Source: Ostrinia nubilalis
Lineage: Eukaryota > Arthropoda > Insecta > Lepidoptera > Crambidae
Reading direction: 5' to 3'
Length of the DNA stretch: 64,000 nt
Assembly: GCF_963855985.1 (NCBI RefSeq)
Contig: NC_087119.1
Span: 474,001 to 538,000, forward strand
Below are positions 33,246 through 46,016 of this stretch, in pieces (position 1 is the stretch's first letter; each line of letters starts with the position of its first letter). The notes under the pieces are model-generated. The model made no database searches and was not told where the DNA came from. It saw only the letters and a program-made list of their open reading frames with translations. The translations under genes and the position numbers were made by a program.

Positions 33246-36200
33246 TAGAAGAAATATGTTTATTTCATGAAAAAAGAACATAACGTTTCGACATGAGATA
33301 ATTGAAACAAATTACTTAGGTATATTAACAAATACAAGTGAGTAGGTACCTACGTCAAATTCAATGGCACGCATGATTCCACGTACTTATTTACCTAAAC
33401 TACCTTCCCTATTGGATTGAATAGAAAGATATCCTCAGTAATTGCGGTCAATAACTTGTAGTATTATAAGATAAATGTTTGCTCATTTTCCGAGAAACCA
33501 TTTCATGGTCTCAATGAATACACACATCTTATGTCATAGGTAGAGTTAAAGTACCTACTGTATGATTACTCTGCGTGACGTAAAGATCTCTATATTTACT
33601 ATTTTTAGCGTAAACTTCACGTATTAAGTTATAAGGGTACCTAAAGAAAATGGCTGCTTTCAAAAGGTCTTAAAAGAGCACCGCCAGAAACCTAACCCGT
33701 TTTGTCATCTTGTTTACTTTTACCTTAGACCTTGAACTGAACTTGTGGCGCATTTATCGGTAAAACCGAAAAATCACCCTAATCCAATCAGACAATCAGT
33801 TGATCAAAAAGTTGCAACTAAATCGTCTCACGAGACTTAATTGATCTCGGTCTATGAATCCGCACAAAGCATCACGCCTCGAGTTGACTAAACATTGCAC
33901 AATGCACGGCTTTGCACCCTAGCGGCGACCTCTATTGGGGGGTGTTAAGGTTTACTTCGGAGTGTAATCAGCGCCAGCTGAGGCGATTCCGGCGCGTGCC
34001 ACTCTCGGTCCCACGCAAACCACTCATTGAAACTTGGCCCGAGGCCCGACCACGAAAACGGTTTCGATATTTTTGCGCTATCCGTCTCTATCACTCGCTT
34101 TGAAGTGTACACAGGCGAACGAGGGACGGGTACATCGAAGTCTTTCTGTAAAATAGGAACCATAGGCGCCACGGGGACGAGAACATTTGCAAATTACAGA
34201 CGAGTGTCGCCCATTGATTCGAGCTTACGGTTTGCTGACTGAAGGCTGTGAGCACGCACAATAGTATCTGTTATTGCAACATCGCCATTCATGACTATTG
34301 AGAGTTAAGTTGGTTTTAATGCTTAATTAATTAATGTGGGAACAGTGTTCGGGAAGGTTATTCGTTTCGTAGTTATTACAAGGAAAGTTTTGCGAAGTCC
34401 CGATAGCAGAGCTTTACTTCTGCTTTTCAAGCTTTATTTTTAACATTCATAAGTTTATCTGTAAAATCTAAAAACATATTCATTATTTCAATATCAAAAG
34501 GCTGGTAAGGAAAGTGTTGGTAGAGTCATGCACTGCACTACTTGAAGGGTGAAAATTCTAGGTATCTTAAATCTCTTTTCCACTTATGGTATTGGACTGA
34601 CGATACTTGAACTTGGCTATGGCTGGTTGCTAAATTAACGTCCGTGAAACATTTGACAGGTGATTTTTACAAAAGTATTTGTTACAAAATACTTCATTAG
34701 TTGTCACACACCACTAACTAAATCAACAAATACTTATTGCCCGACATTGCACACTAAACCTGCTCAATATCGGCGCATCCCCGGGGAACAAGGAACAACG
34801 GCTACCGCTAACAAGTCCCGGGGGACGAATGTGTTACAGGAGCGGCCGTGTTTACTGCGCAAACACACAACTCGTGTAGATGTTATATCGCAGTAAGATC
34901 TCGGTTCTAGCCGTATGCATTGTACTCTGTACTTATCTCAACAGATCTCAGTTTAGGCAACACCCGTTCTAGAAAGCTCTACCAATGTTTATACTACGGT
35001 AGTTTCAATTTGATTTTATTACTACATAGTTTAAGTAAGTATTACCTTAGAAGTGATATTATCAAATGTTTTCTTAAGATTTTATTTTAGTTTCAGTTTC
35101 GCGAAAGAGTAAGAAACATCTGTCTATCCTTCCACGTTATAATACTCATATTACGAGTAGTTTAATAGTATCAGAAGTTCTTAGAATAAATGATTAAAAG
35201 GGCATTAGTTTGAACACTATTTCTTTGTAGCCTACGTCGCGTCGTAGTCTCGTAGGCTCTACGAGTCATTGTTTCTTTAGATCTGTCAGTATGCAAGAAT
35301 ATTAGTTAATAATAGAAACTCAGACTTGCAAATAATAGAAATAAACAAAATATTCGGCAAATACAAAAAGGGAGCTAGTGGGATTCCAGTTGCTCAGTTA
35401 CAAAATTCAGCCCTTTTGTACGCGCAAATCCAGTTACGTATCCCGACATAGGGGCGCGGGGCGCGGGGTGCGGGGTAATCTCATTGCGCGCTCGGCTGCG
35501 CGCGCGCGTCTAATCGCGTTGCTCTAATAGTCTTAGCGCAGGGACGATCAAACGCTGCAATTCGACGCCAAATGTCAGACGTTTGCAGTTTCTTTGTCTG
35601 CCAATGCTGCGGTTTGCAGTTTATTATTTTCAAATACCTAAACTACTCTTAAAATCTATCACTCTTCTTTTATAATATTCGGTTATACAGCTAGCGGCTA
35701 GCAGAATTGCTGCTGGCTAGTGACGCGTTGCATTCGCGTCTAAATTAAATTATTAAAGCAGTTTACAAACAAGTTATAAAATTATTACTTTAATTTCACT
35801 GAGTTTTGTTATGCACGTTAGATTCCATGCTAACGAAAAAAATATTAATCTTGCTTATTTAAAAAGAAGAGGATGAATCCCTAAAATCAAACAAAATCAT
35901 TGCCTCTTCAGTTCTACCATTGAATGGACTTTCTGTTCAAACTCAATCAAAACAGGCAAGTGATAGAAACTTGTATCCATTTGGACACAACGGCTCCCTC
36001 AGCCCGCTACAAAGCGATAATCACAAACACAAACAAACAGCATTCTGCACAGTTGTAGTTATAGCTGTGGATCCCGCGGGGGTTGAATAAGTGACCTTCC
36101 AACGGTAGTAAGTTTCTGCAAGCTGTACACAAAACAAGATTATAAAAATGAAATAGTGACAGACAAAACAGAAAACTACAATTAAATAATGTCTATGGTA

Positions 36201-36559
36201 GGATAGGCTGTCCTACACAAAAAAAAAAAATACTGCCATATTCCGAAGGGTTTCAGTTAGAGTTAGAACTCTACATACAACAATTTTTCCGGCAACTATG
36301 TCCCAAACATGACCAAACATTTGTTAAATCACTACAATAAACTTGAATACACTTAAATAACTTTTGACATTATACGGAAAGTGCTCTTCATATTTGTACC
36401 GCGAGCTAGATCAGACAGGTCTTGTGGTATATGCCAGGAATCAAACTAACAAATATTTGTGCGAATTGGCTGCCACTAGACCATACGTCGAATTGTTATT
36501 AACACTTTATAAAATCAACAGTAGCTTTAACCTAATAACCAGTGCTAAACACATGTAAA
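33246..36559. other. unique DNA with GC-rich patches
   Basis: No element borders. GC-rich patches lie at 33900-34230 (overlapping 63-75 codon frames on both strands), 34760-34870 (CGCATCCCCGGGGAACAAGG) and 35440-35530 (repeated GGGGCGCGGGG, then GCGCGCGCG). No protein family recognised. Confidence 0.4.
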
Positions 36560-36700
36560 AGGCCCTCGGGGACGGTGACATCCGATCATTGGGGTCTCGT
36601 AGCCGCGGGGCCCGAGTGGGACCCCGGCCCCCGGGGGCCGTTAGACTTCGACGTCGTTAATCGCCGACTATTGTGCGCGCTATGCTCACAAATATGACAC
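36560..36700. promoter_or_regulatory. GC-rich island, possible regulatory DNA
   Basis: GGCCCTCGGGGACGGTGACA, ACCCCGGCCCCCGGGGGCCG and GACGTCGTTAATCGCCGACT lie in AT-rich DNA. TAAT cores next to GC blocks are common in developmental enhancers; this is inference only. Confidence 0.3.
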
Positions 36701-37029
36701 TTTATTAAATACCACTTACAAGGGTGTAACCGAGTTGCACAAAGCATCATTTTGACTGCGGCTTACGGAACTTAATTGGCGCTGCCCGTTGGTAGCTATT
36801 GATTTGGAATTAGAAAAAGCATAAATTTTTATTTAAACGTTTTAGGAAATGAAAATATCACTATCTGTTAAAGCTATTGGAGTGATTGCGTGCACCAAAT
36901 AAAACCAATGCAGGCGAAATGAGAAAGTTAGTTTGTTGATTATTTTTGTTTCTTTTAAACAAGTTATTCCGCTTTTTTCAGCAGTTATCTGGGCATTTAA
37001 ATGTCTTTTAAAAGTTACCCGAGTTTGTC

Positions 37030-37210
37030 AGTTCTGACGCGAATTTCGGGGGATAAAAATATCGCGGGGGCAGTTCCGATCGGCATTCACGGCGCGTCCG
37101 CAAATCAATGGACGCGGACAAAACCCGGGCTGATTGTTAATTTGCCCCGGGGCCATCCCGCCCCCGCACCCCCGGGGCCCCAACAAACATTTTCCCGCAA
37201 AACTATCCAG
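37030..37210. promoter_or_regulatory. GC-rich island, possible regulatory DNA
   Basis: TCGGGGGATAAAAATATCGC, GCGTCCGCAAATCAATGGAC and GCCCCGGGGCCATCCCGCCC alternate with GATTGTTAATTTG. It overlaps a 108-codon plus frame (37001-37327) with no recognisable domain, so I favour non-coding function. Confidence 0.3.
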
Positions 37211-38394
37211 TGCAATCGAATTCGTGAAAATTATTCTGTGTCGTGTGTGAAATTATATTATCGATACCGAGAGAAAATCGCGAAACCTCAGCATAAATGC
37301 ATTGAGAATGACGCTAAGTATGTTTGATAATAGGTAGAAAGTTTTAATTTATTTCATCCAATTTTATAAAAATCTGAGTTTTAACAATAAATTGTCACGA
37401 TAAAAATCGTTATCCGTGTAAAGAAACTGAAATCGGTATATAACAGTTAACTACAAAACATCCTGCCTTTTATGTGGCTCGGAAAACATAAATTTCAAAA
37501 TACGATATATAAGATACATAACTTCCAATTTCGTTGCTTCAGAATTGCGCAGAAACAATTTTCATGAAACGTAAAGAAATATCAGACGATATTGAAAATT
37601 GGCACAGCGGGAGTGTTTCACTCTAGGTTTTACTCTAAACAGCAGGGATTGCCGCACTTTTGCAAATGATCATAACTCTAACTGAGAAATATTACGTCTA
37701 GCAATACCTCATGAATGGCAGATTATGTCGTAGCGGGGAAATGGCGCACCTGCTGTTATCACAGCACTGAACACAACTATTACTATTTGTTACTATAATT
37801 GGGCTTAATTGGATAAACAGAGCCGCTACAAGTAGGGTCACCATAATATTCATGTTAAACAATTAGGAAATCATTTTATAGAGTTACTTACCTCTTTTCT
37901 ATGATATACATTATGAATTAAAACAATCTTTTTATGTCTACATTTACGGATAACGCGTTCAAAAGAGATATCTATAAGAATTACTGTTTCAACAACCAAC
38001 GATCTATGGAGAAAAAAAATATCTCATAGATGACCTTATAAATGTAAAGATGTTTAATAAAAATCACTCATTAACTTTCTCTCTTAATTTTTTCTATCAT
38101 TCTCATGAAAGTCCACCGATACGATACCGGTGGGTATCAGGATCAGATAAAAACCGTACTTAACTAGTAAAGTTAAAATCGAACTGATAGACATCTTACT
38201 AATAGTTAATTATTTACTGACGTCATGATAAGTGCGTATTAACGCAAGGACATTAGCAAAAAACATGAGTCCCAGTATCTGTGAATAAATTGGATAACCT
38301 TTTGCGGCACCTGTGACAAGATCGACCAGCAGTGGTTAAAAGAAGATCATATCTCTTTACATTGACGGTTTGTGTGGATCAAGATAAACAATTA
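37211..38394. other. AT-rich DNA, nothing recognised
   Basis: No gene or repeat border seen. Confidence 0.4.
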
Positions 38395-38580
38395 GCGGGT
38401 CCCCGTGGGGGCGATTGTATCTGTTATTGTCCGCTCTTTTCGGCAAATTATAAATTATTCTAACCCTTCCGTTTTTACGCTGGATGTTTAATTTTCCGGG
38501 CCCTTTGATGCGCGCTCGCTAACGATCAGGTGGGCGCTATTGTGCGGCGACTAATTGAAATGACTCGTGTTCTGATGAGG
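38395..38580. promoter_or_regulatory. GC-rich island, possible regulatory DNA
   Basis: GCGGGTCCCCGTGGGGGCGA, GATGCGCGCTCGCTAACGAT and CTATTGTGCGGCGACTAATT. The word CTATTGTGCGGCG also occurs at 49492. Confidence 0.3.
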
Positions 38581-39029
38581 TAGATTATTTTGTAAGTTTA
38601 GGGACTGCAATCAACACGGTTGTCAGTGTCAAAGCAAAAAGTTACATGTTCCACTTGAAACTGAGTTAGCATTTGACTAGATATACGAATACGTTTATCG
38701 TTTGACTTGAAACTTTAACTTAATTAGGTCTACTACGAGCATGTTTATTTAGTACATTACGTATTGACTCCGATTCTGGTTATTAATATTTTCCTAGTGT
38801 CAATTAAGTTTAAAGTACACTAAAAATAGTCTAAAATCCTTATTTCTACAACTGAACTGAATGTACATTTCAAACGTTACGCGTAAAAGGATTAACACAA
38901 TGCGAATTAATATACAACGTAAATTGCCTCAAAATTTGCAAAATACATAAATGGGGGTGAAAACTCCCCGTACATTTTGTGCACAAATGGCGAGCGTAGA
39001 ACAGAGCCCTGATTGCTATCTGTTTGTGT

Positions 39030-39320
39030 AGCGAACAATAATTTGGATCCGCCGTAGCTACTTGGCATAAATTAAGAGGGGCGCGTCCCCCCATCCCAAT
39101 CGGAATTGCAAATTCCCGATTTGCACTGAATAACGAAGCGAACCGATCTTTCCGGCGTCCGGAGCCGATGATGAGCCTGAATAAAAAATATGATTTCAAA
39201 AGTGGAATTAAAAGTGCGATGGCGGAGCCGGAAGCTGCCCTCGGAAGCTGCTGGCGCGAGTTCCGGCGCCCGGCGGCGCCTGCGGGGCTCGCCTGAAACT
39301 GCGCAGTCCTGTCATTATTT
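39030..39320. promoter_or_regulatory. GC-rich island with the 152-codon minus frame
   Basis: CG-rich blocks (GGGGCGCGTCCCCCCATCCC, CGGAAGCTGCTGGCGCGAG, GGCGCCCGGCGGCGCCTG) are joined by ordered AT-rich motifs. A 152-codon minus frame (38870-39328) spans the island, but it has no recognisable motif, continues into AT-rich sequence and has no splice or start context that I trust. A regulatory island is my preferred reading; a diverged gene cannot be excluded. Confidence 0.3.
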
Positions 39321-42300
39321 ACAGGCATTTGCCACCGTTATGCCCATGCAAGCGTTGATTTAGGTAATAACCATGGTAAAGTACAAATTGGATTTCTTAT
39401 AATATTTTGTGATAGGTACTTTTCCAATACCCTTGCACCAAATTATTCTTTATCACCTGTTTTTTCTTGTTTAGTTTGCTAATCCATTTTTGATTGCAGA
39501 AAAGTAAACACATACTCGTAGACATCAATTTGGTTACGCAAACCACAGTTAGATTTTTAAAGTGTAAAACTATTGTATACCTAGAGTTCACTCTATTTAT
39601 TTTTTATATCTCGTTTAAAGACAATAAACGGACTTAGATATGTATCGTACAGTTTGACATAATTATACGTAACTGTGATGCGAAAGTCAAAACAGAGCTT
39701 AAGCCTTTCATCGTCTTTCGAGGGGCTTTAGCGAGGCCGAGGGTAGTCATAAAATGGGTCACGCACGTGCAACGACGTCATCAAGCACTTTCCGCGGTAA
39801 TCCACCACAAGCTGATAATTGCACCGAAAGTGGCCCTCCTTGCAGAGTGGCTGCAAGATGCGCTGTCTGTGCCGTACACACCGTAGTCTACAGCTTCGAC
39901 GGACAAAGGTTATATAAATACTCCGATTGTAGGTATACCATTTAAAATTAATGCCAGTGGTCTGGTTTGAAGGGTGACAAGTGCTTGTTGCTGGCAGGAA
40001 AAGTCTATTTAAAAAAAATGATTTGATTATAAAACTGTTACCATTCGTCATAAGTCACTCAAAAGTTGGTTAAAAAGACACTTAAGTGCAAGTCAAAAGG
40101 GTTGCTGATTTGAATTATTCAGAGCAACATTTAAGTTTCTCTACATGTTTCTTGATTTGGCCAAAAATATTTTTATTTTATGGTGTTAAGTATTAGCAAC
40201 ATGAATTTTTTGATCCTACCTACAAATGTAGATATTATTTCAAAAACAAGGAACTACCTGCACCTGGCCTCAAGCTGAAGGGACAATGATGTCAATGATA
40301 AAGCGAACACAGTGCAGTTAAGATCAATATGAACTAACTTTATATTGAAAAAAAAAAACTGTGCTCGCGACTTCACACGTGTTAAAATGGTTTGAATAAT
40401 TTCATTGCATTGGTGTAATTACATTAAAGAACCACCTAAAGATAATTACAAAGAATTTACCTATATTAACAAAATTAGTTTAAGACATGTTGAAGCATTT
40501 AGGTATGAGCAATAATTTAAAACAAGTGATTGTTCACTCTTGATTCTATTAGAAGAACGAAAACATTGCACAAATAATTTTACTCAAGATCCAAGCTCAT
40601 ACGAACAGGCGTGTTATCATTGTTCAGATTTTCCAAGTTCTAACTAATATTAATTAATGTTCAATTAATTAATTTTACCAAATTTAAACGTAAGGAATTA
40701 TTTTTATAGCGATTTATTAATAATTTATGTTACAGTTGCTAAAATCCAATTAGAAACGCCCAATTATTATATTAAAGCTATACTTAGGAAAGTTATGCTG
40801 GACCACTAATTAGAAACAGAAAGTTAACACATATCAAAAATAAGTAAATCATAAATCAATAGTAACCTGTCTAGCTTAATAATGAATTATGAGTCCTGGC
40901 TTATGAAATGACAGAAAAATACAGTGCATTAGTAGTGTCTCAAGAAAAAATATTGCTATTCTAAAATGGACCGTTTTAAACGAAATATAGAATTGGTAGA
41001 CAATATTGAGGTATGGAACCTCAGTGTTTGCCAGTACGAGATGGCTTTGTTTAAATGAATGTGGGTTTCATTTTTTAAGATTTTACGTAATTTGACGTAA
41101 ATAGCTTTTTACTTTCGTTTACTAAAGAAAACTCTCGGAAAGACGAGTGAACGGTATGATGCAATACACACATGATGCAGTACACTCATGGATCCATTTA
41201 AGATCTGCCAAGTTGATTTGAATTTTATTAATATTACGTCTTCCTGCCATGAAAACTAAATGACCTGATGACGATGAAGTTTCGCGGTATGTGTTATGGC
41301 TTCTCAATATCTAGATGGTTTTAGGTGAATATGCTTAAATTACTTTCTTGTTGAGTCAGACTTCTGAATAAAGATTACAGAAGAACTGATCTCTCAAATC
41401 AAACCAAAACATTTATTTGTGATACACAGGTAAGTAACAATATGTTAAATGTGAGACAAAGAATAATATTGTGCATACTTACCTACTGAAAATATCTGTT
41501 TCATCTACTTATTAAATTATTTTATCAAGTGTCTTTAAATTCTTAAGTTATTTTTAAGTAAGTATAGTAAGTAATCGTGCTTCATTTTCAATCTAATAAA
41601 ATTACACTTGAATGAGGATATTAATTTGCCTGTTAGTAAGAATTTTCATTAAACCTACAATGTAGGTGTAAAACGTTTTTATACAAGCTGTTGGAATACC
41701 TAAATTATACATTCAATGGCCTTACCACGAACATACGATACGAGTAAAGTAGCTGGTGGTAAGTGGCCTTATAACTATTCGTGAATTCTTTGTTTGTGTA
41801 ATGAACGTTGTGTAAAATAGCTCATGTAACATATTTAATTATTATGGAAATAGGCTGGGCTAGTTTTTTTTTAATATAAGATAGAGTTCTACTTAGTTCA
41901 ATTTAAGTTACAAGTCGGTTAAACAATTATTCTACGAGTACCTACTTATACTATTTCCGTGACAAATAGCATTCCTATATTATTATGGTTCCTTGCAACT
42001 TTTAGGCGTTAAAATTATTCATGCGTTTGTGTATTTTATAGAACTATACTTTTAATTTTAATTCAGTCTCTTTTGATGAAAAGTAAGTGGATTATGTAAA
42101 TAGATATCAATTTGCTTAGAGGACAAAGGACATAGCGTATTAAACATTATTTACCGAGATAGAAAAGAAATGGAGTGATGAAAAACATGGAAAAATATGT
42201 TAAGAATGAATACTAGGCTATGAAAATATTTATTACGTTACTTTTTTTAATAATTTTTTTTGCTAAGAGCATTCTACGGAATCCTCTGCACGCAAGTACA

Positions 42301-42589
42301 ACTCGCAGTTGAACTAATTTCTTTTTATTTTTATAGTTCAATTCAGTCCTCGACACATCATTAAACGATCCTCGCAGCCGAGTGTGTGGCCTGTCAGTAT
42401 TCAAAATGGTATGCTTTAGTGCAAATAAGGCATCATCGAAACTCGCCTCGTCTCCAACCAGTTTGGAGCGCGGCAAGACCACAGTCGACGCATCGATGGC
42501 TCCAATTGAAAATCCGATACGTCACGCGACTTTAAACCGTTTAAAAGCGTACCTAGCGATAATTCCGCTACTTTTTAATCGAACTTTAC
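39321..42589. other. AT-rich DNA, nothing recognised
   Basis: No repeat borders. Small frames at 39728-40051 and 39754-39945 overlap on opposite strands without motifs. Confidence 0.4.
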
Positions 42590-42831
42590 ATAGGTGTGGG
42601 TCTGCCGTGGGCCCGCCTAGCGCGCGTAGCCAATGAGCTCGCGGCGGGGGCCGGGGCCCGCCTCCTCAGGCCCGCTGCGGCAGTGCTGAGCCAACTGCCG
42701 CCGGGAGCAGCCGCGCGGGCGAGCGAGCCGAGTGCTAGTGAGTGTCAATGCGGGCGCCGCCGGGGCCCGCGGGTGTTGATCTGGGCCGGCGAGCCTAGTG
42801 CCGACGCGCAGGCGACACCGCCGAGATGAAG
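42590..42831 (+). promoter_or_regulatory. candidate CpG-rich promoter and first exon of a host gene
   Basis: The strongest sign of a host gene in the window. A sharp CpG-rich block starts near 42600 and contains a CCAAT box (TAGCCAATGAGC) and dense GC words (GGGGGCCGGGGCCCGCCTCC). It ends CACCGCCGAG followed by ATG AAG at 42826-42831 and then GTGAGA, a good splice donor, after which composition returns to AT-rich. A two-codon first coding exon (Met-Lys, phase 0) spliced to distant exons is common in long insect genes. A TTTAAAAG TATA-like word lies at about 42540. No downstream exon could be joined with confidence, so the gene is unknown. The 77-codon frame through the leader (ending at the TGA inside ATGAAG) is probably not coding. 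Confidence 0.4.
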
Positions 42832-43134
42832 GTGAGACACAGCTCCGGCTTCGGGAGCTTGCCGACAATGAAGTGAAGTGTGATTTCAGGCTCCGCTTGT
42901 TCCTTTACTGTATGAAAGTGTTTAACTATGTTTGAACCCCTTTTAAGTGTAATTTATCTATGTTGTTCAAGTAAGTCAGCTCGAAAATGCGATCATTTCA
43001 TGTAGGAATAATAAAAATAGTTAGATCAGATTAAAAACGCTTGCAAGCGATTTTAAGGTGATACCTATTCAATAGTTACATCCCGTAAGATAACGAAAAA
43101 TACGGGAAATCGGTACTAAAATGATTATCATGCT
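42832..43134. other. start of putative first intron, nothing else seen
   Basis: AT-rich sequence after the splice donor. Confidence 0.3.
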
Positions 43135-43339
43135 ATCTTGGTCAGGCGCGGATCCACCGTTGTGGGCACTGTGGGCATGCCCACAACCCTAATTTGCTTG
43201 TTTTAATTATGATCTATTGATAAGATCGATAGACATGCATGTATGTCCGGGCATGTAGTGATCCAACTCTCACTTTGCTCATTTTTGGTGGCTGTGCCCA
43301 CAACCTTTTTTGACGGCTGGATCCGCGCCTGATCTTGGT
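43135..43339. mobile_element. hAT-type MITE, 189 bp
   Basis: The element is 43143-43331. ATCTTGGT is duplicated exactly at 43135-43142 and 43332-43339. CAGGCGCGGATCCA is inverted at the two ends. GTGGGCATGCCCAC and GTGCCCACAACC lie subterminally. An internal 20-base string TGTCCGGGCATGTAGTGATC matches the terminus of the element at 16130. Confidence 0.9.
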
Positions 43340-45335
43340 AATAGAGGTGTGAAAACTTGAGTTATTCTAGTTTTCTTTCAGCATTGATACTTTCAAAACT
43401 GAAATGGATTATATTTAATGTTTTCTAATCATAATAGTAGCCAAAGACTCGATCGCCGCCCCCCTTAAAAACAAAAATTTTGCGGACTTACGAAATACAT
43501 TCATACAACTAAGAAATACAAAAAAATATGTCATAGATTTTATATCTAAAAGCTTTCTTGGAAAACACACAACCTTTAGGATCAATTTCAATAATAAATT
43601 ATGAAGAAAGCTCGCCGCTTTACCCGCGTGGATCTAAAGCCTATCTGATGTCTGATCTAAAATTGAAAGTTATACCTATTCATGAAAGGATCATAATAAT
43701 AAAGTAAAAAGTTACAACAAATCTCATGAGCAAAGTTAAACCTGCCGAAGAAGCCTACCTATTTTTGTTTTCATTATTATTATGCTCACGGAAATCAGTG
43801 AAATAAATCCAATACTTTATCAATTCCTGAACAATAGGTAGAAGCAATTAATAAACGTTTTACTCAACGATTTTCTAGACTTGCTGATTGTAAACTGTCA
43901 CTGGGTTCTGATGGGTTCCTAATTGGTGTCGGTTACAGCCGATCGCCTTAGGTTAATTATCGAATCAATTAAAAGGCTTCAACAGGAATCACTTTAGCGA
44001 AAAAGTGTTTGCATGACTTATTAGATTGGACATGTTGTTGAAATTAAGAACAATTAAATTTGAAATCATTTCAACAAAAACGTAATGAGAGCTGACTGAA
44101 AACGCGGCGGCGTTACAGATTTGAAAAGCATTAGTAGGAAACGTTTTGAACTTGTACGTTTTAATAATAAAAGATGCTATGAGCTTTATCTTAACATTTG
44201 TTGCGCTTAATTATAACTTTTTTACCAATTCTTTATCTTGTATGGATTTACTTAATGTGCTGATGGTGGTTAGGCCTAGATTCCATTAATAATTAATTTT
44301 TCTGATTATGGGTGTATAAAATACAGCTTTATTATTTTTGCATGTCTACGCACCTAATGTTTAATAAATTTTTCATTACGATATTCTTCAACATTAATAC
44401 TGAGGCAAACAGACCTACTTAATAAAACTTAATTCATCATTATTTCAACATAAATCAAACCCATTTTTATATGGAATAAGAATATAATTGTAGTTTTCCA
44501 CTAATATCTTTTAAACATTAGAAATCCAGTTCAATCAATCAAGAAAAGAAAAAGATAACTGAAATAGGTGTAAATATAAAATGTCGGTATTAATTTAGTT
44601 CAATTACAGTTGCGAGATATACAGTAGGTTTTTTATGAACACAATAACTCAATATTTGGCTCCTCAATTGAATTGACACATTACCAGTGTATTGATAATA
44701 ATTTTAACAACATAGAAAAAAAAAAATTTGATGTTAAAAATTTCCATATTTTACCGTCTTAGGATTAATTTAAACCGTGTGGTACAAATGTACGAATAGG
44801 TACAAAAGTATTTATAATGTCAACCTTGACTTGAGCTGCTACTACCCAAAATTTTCCTATGTTGCCCTAGGAATACTTACTCGAAGTTTTCCTGCTTAGA
44901 TAAAGTACTCTACTTACTATTATTTGTTTATAGAGGAAATAATTGTGATTAATGTTTTGCGTTCAATGCGTAGTCAAACTGATGTATGCTGATAAAGTAA
45001 GTATTAGTTACTACATATTTCAGGCAAACGTTACAAATGTAACAAAAGTAAATCGACCATTTTAAGTGAAATAGATCTGATGTAACTGATGTAAGCCTAA
45101 TTTAAAAAATATTGGCCAAACCTAAAAATATTACAAACTGTAAGTACTTGTGGTTTGAAACGCGTAGGGTTTAGCGATCGAAAAACCTTTTTATAAGACT
45201 GTGCCCAGAAGAGGTATAAAGCTAACGTGATTAAACACTACACTTTGAAATAAAATTACCTAACTTCATTTATATTGCAAGTTAAGAGTATTTTGCCAAA
45301 AACCAGTAATAATAATGAAATCAAAGTAAACTGAA
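43340..45335. other. AT-rich DNA; decayed Helitron end at 43600-43640
   Basis: GCTCGCCGCTTTACCCGCGT resembles the complement of a Helitron 3' hairpin end. No CTAG border survives. Otherwise nothing recognised. Confidence 0.4.
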
Positions 45336-46016
45336 TCCCCACAAAAACATTCTGTAAAAAACTAGCCAAGTCTCGATGGACTGCTGCTTGTTAATCTCTA
45401 AAAAGTAATGAAATCTAGACAAAGTCGTGCCAAGTCTATGGTTCCTTACTGCAATTTCTTTATTATTATAGTTAATGTTGTGTGACTTGGCCGTTGAAGG
45501 GTACAAAACCAGGTGCTCCATGACACTATTGCACCAATCTGTCGCCAGGTAGCGGCCCATTGACGATGGAAAATTGCCACTTGGAAAACGTTGATTCAAT
45601 AACCAGTCAAGTAGGCTTGATAAAGCTGCGTATTTCAATAATATTTATGTATGATTATCTTATAAATATTGTTCAACGGCCAAGTCACAAAACATTAACT
45701 ATAATAATAAAGAAATTGCAGTAAGGAACCATAGACTTGGCACGACTTTGTCTAGATTTCATTACTTTTTAGAGATTAACAAGCAGCAGTCCATCGAGAC
45801 TTGGCTAGTTTTTTACAGAATGTTTTTGTGGGGATTTCACTTCTTTTTGTAGAAAGTGGCATAATTATTTAACGTCGTCGTCTTTTCTTTTAATATTAAT
45901 CGTATTTTTTTTACGATATTAAACACAAATAAATTCAACGACATGTAAAATGGACAACGAATCAGAAATTATTTTAATAACTTAGCGAACCTCACGATAA
46001 TCTAATAAACGATATC

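Noticed and set aside
38870..39328. 152-codon minus frame as a gene
   Set aside because: It spans a GC-rich island and AT-rich flanks with no recognisable domain or splice context; chance opening in GC-rich DNA is likely.
42596..42829. 77-codon Ala/Arg-rich frame through the CpG block
   Set aside because: Any frame through such GC-rich sequence tends to stay open; it has no ATG in context and ends inside the better ATG-AAG start.
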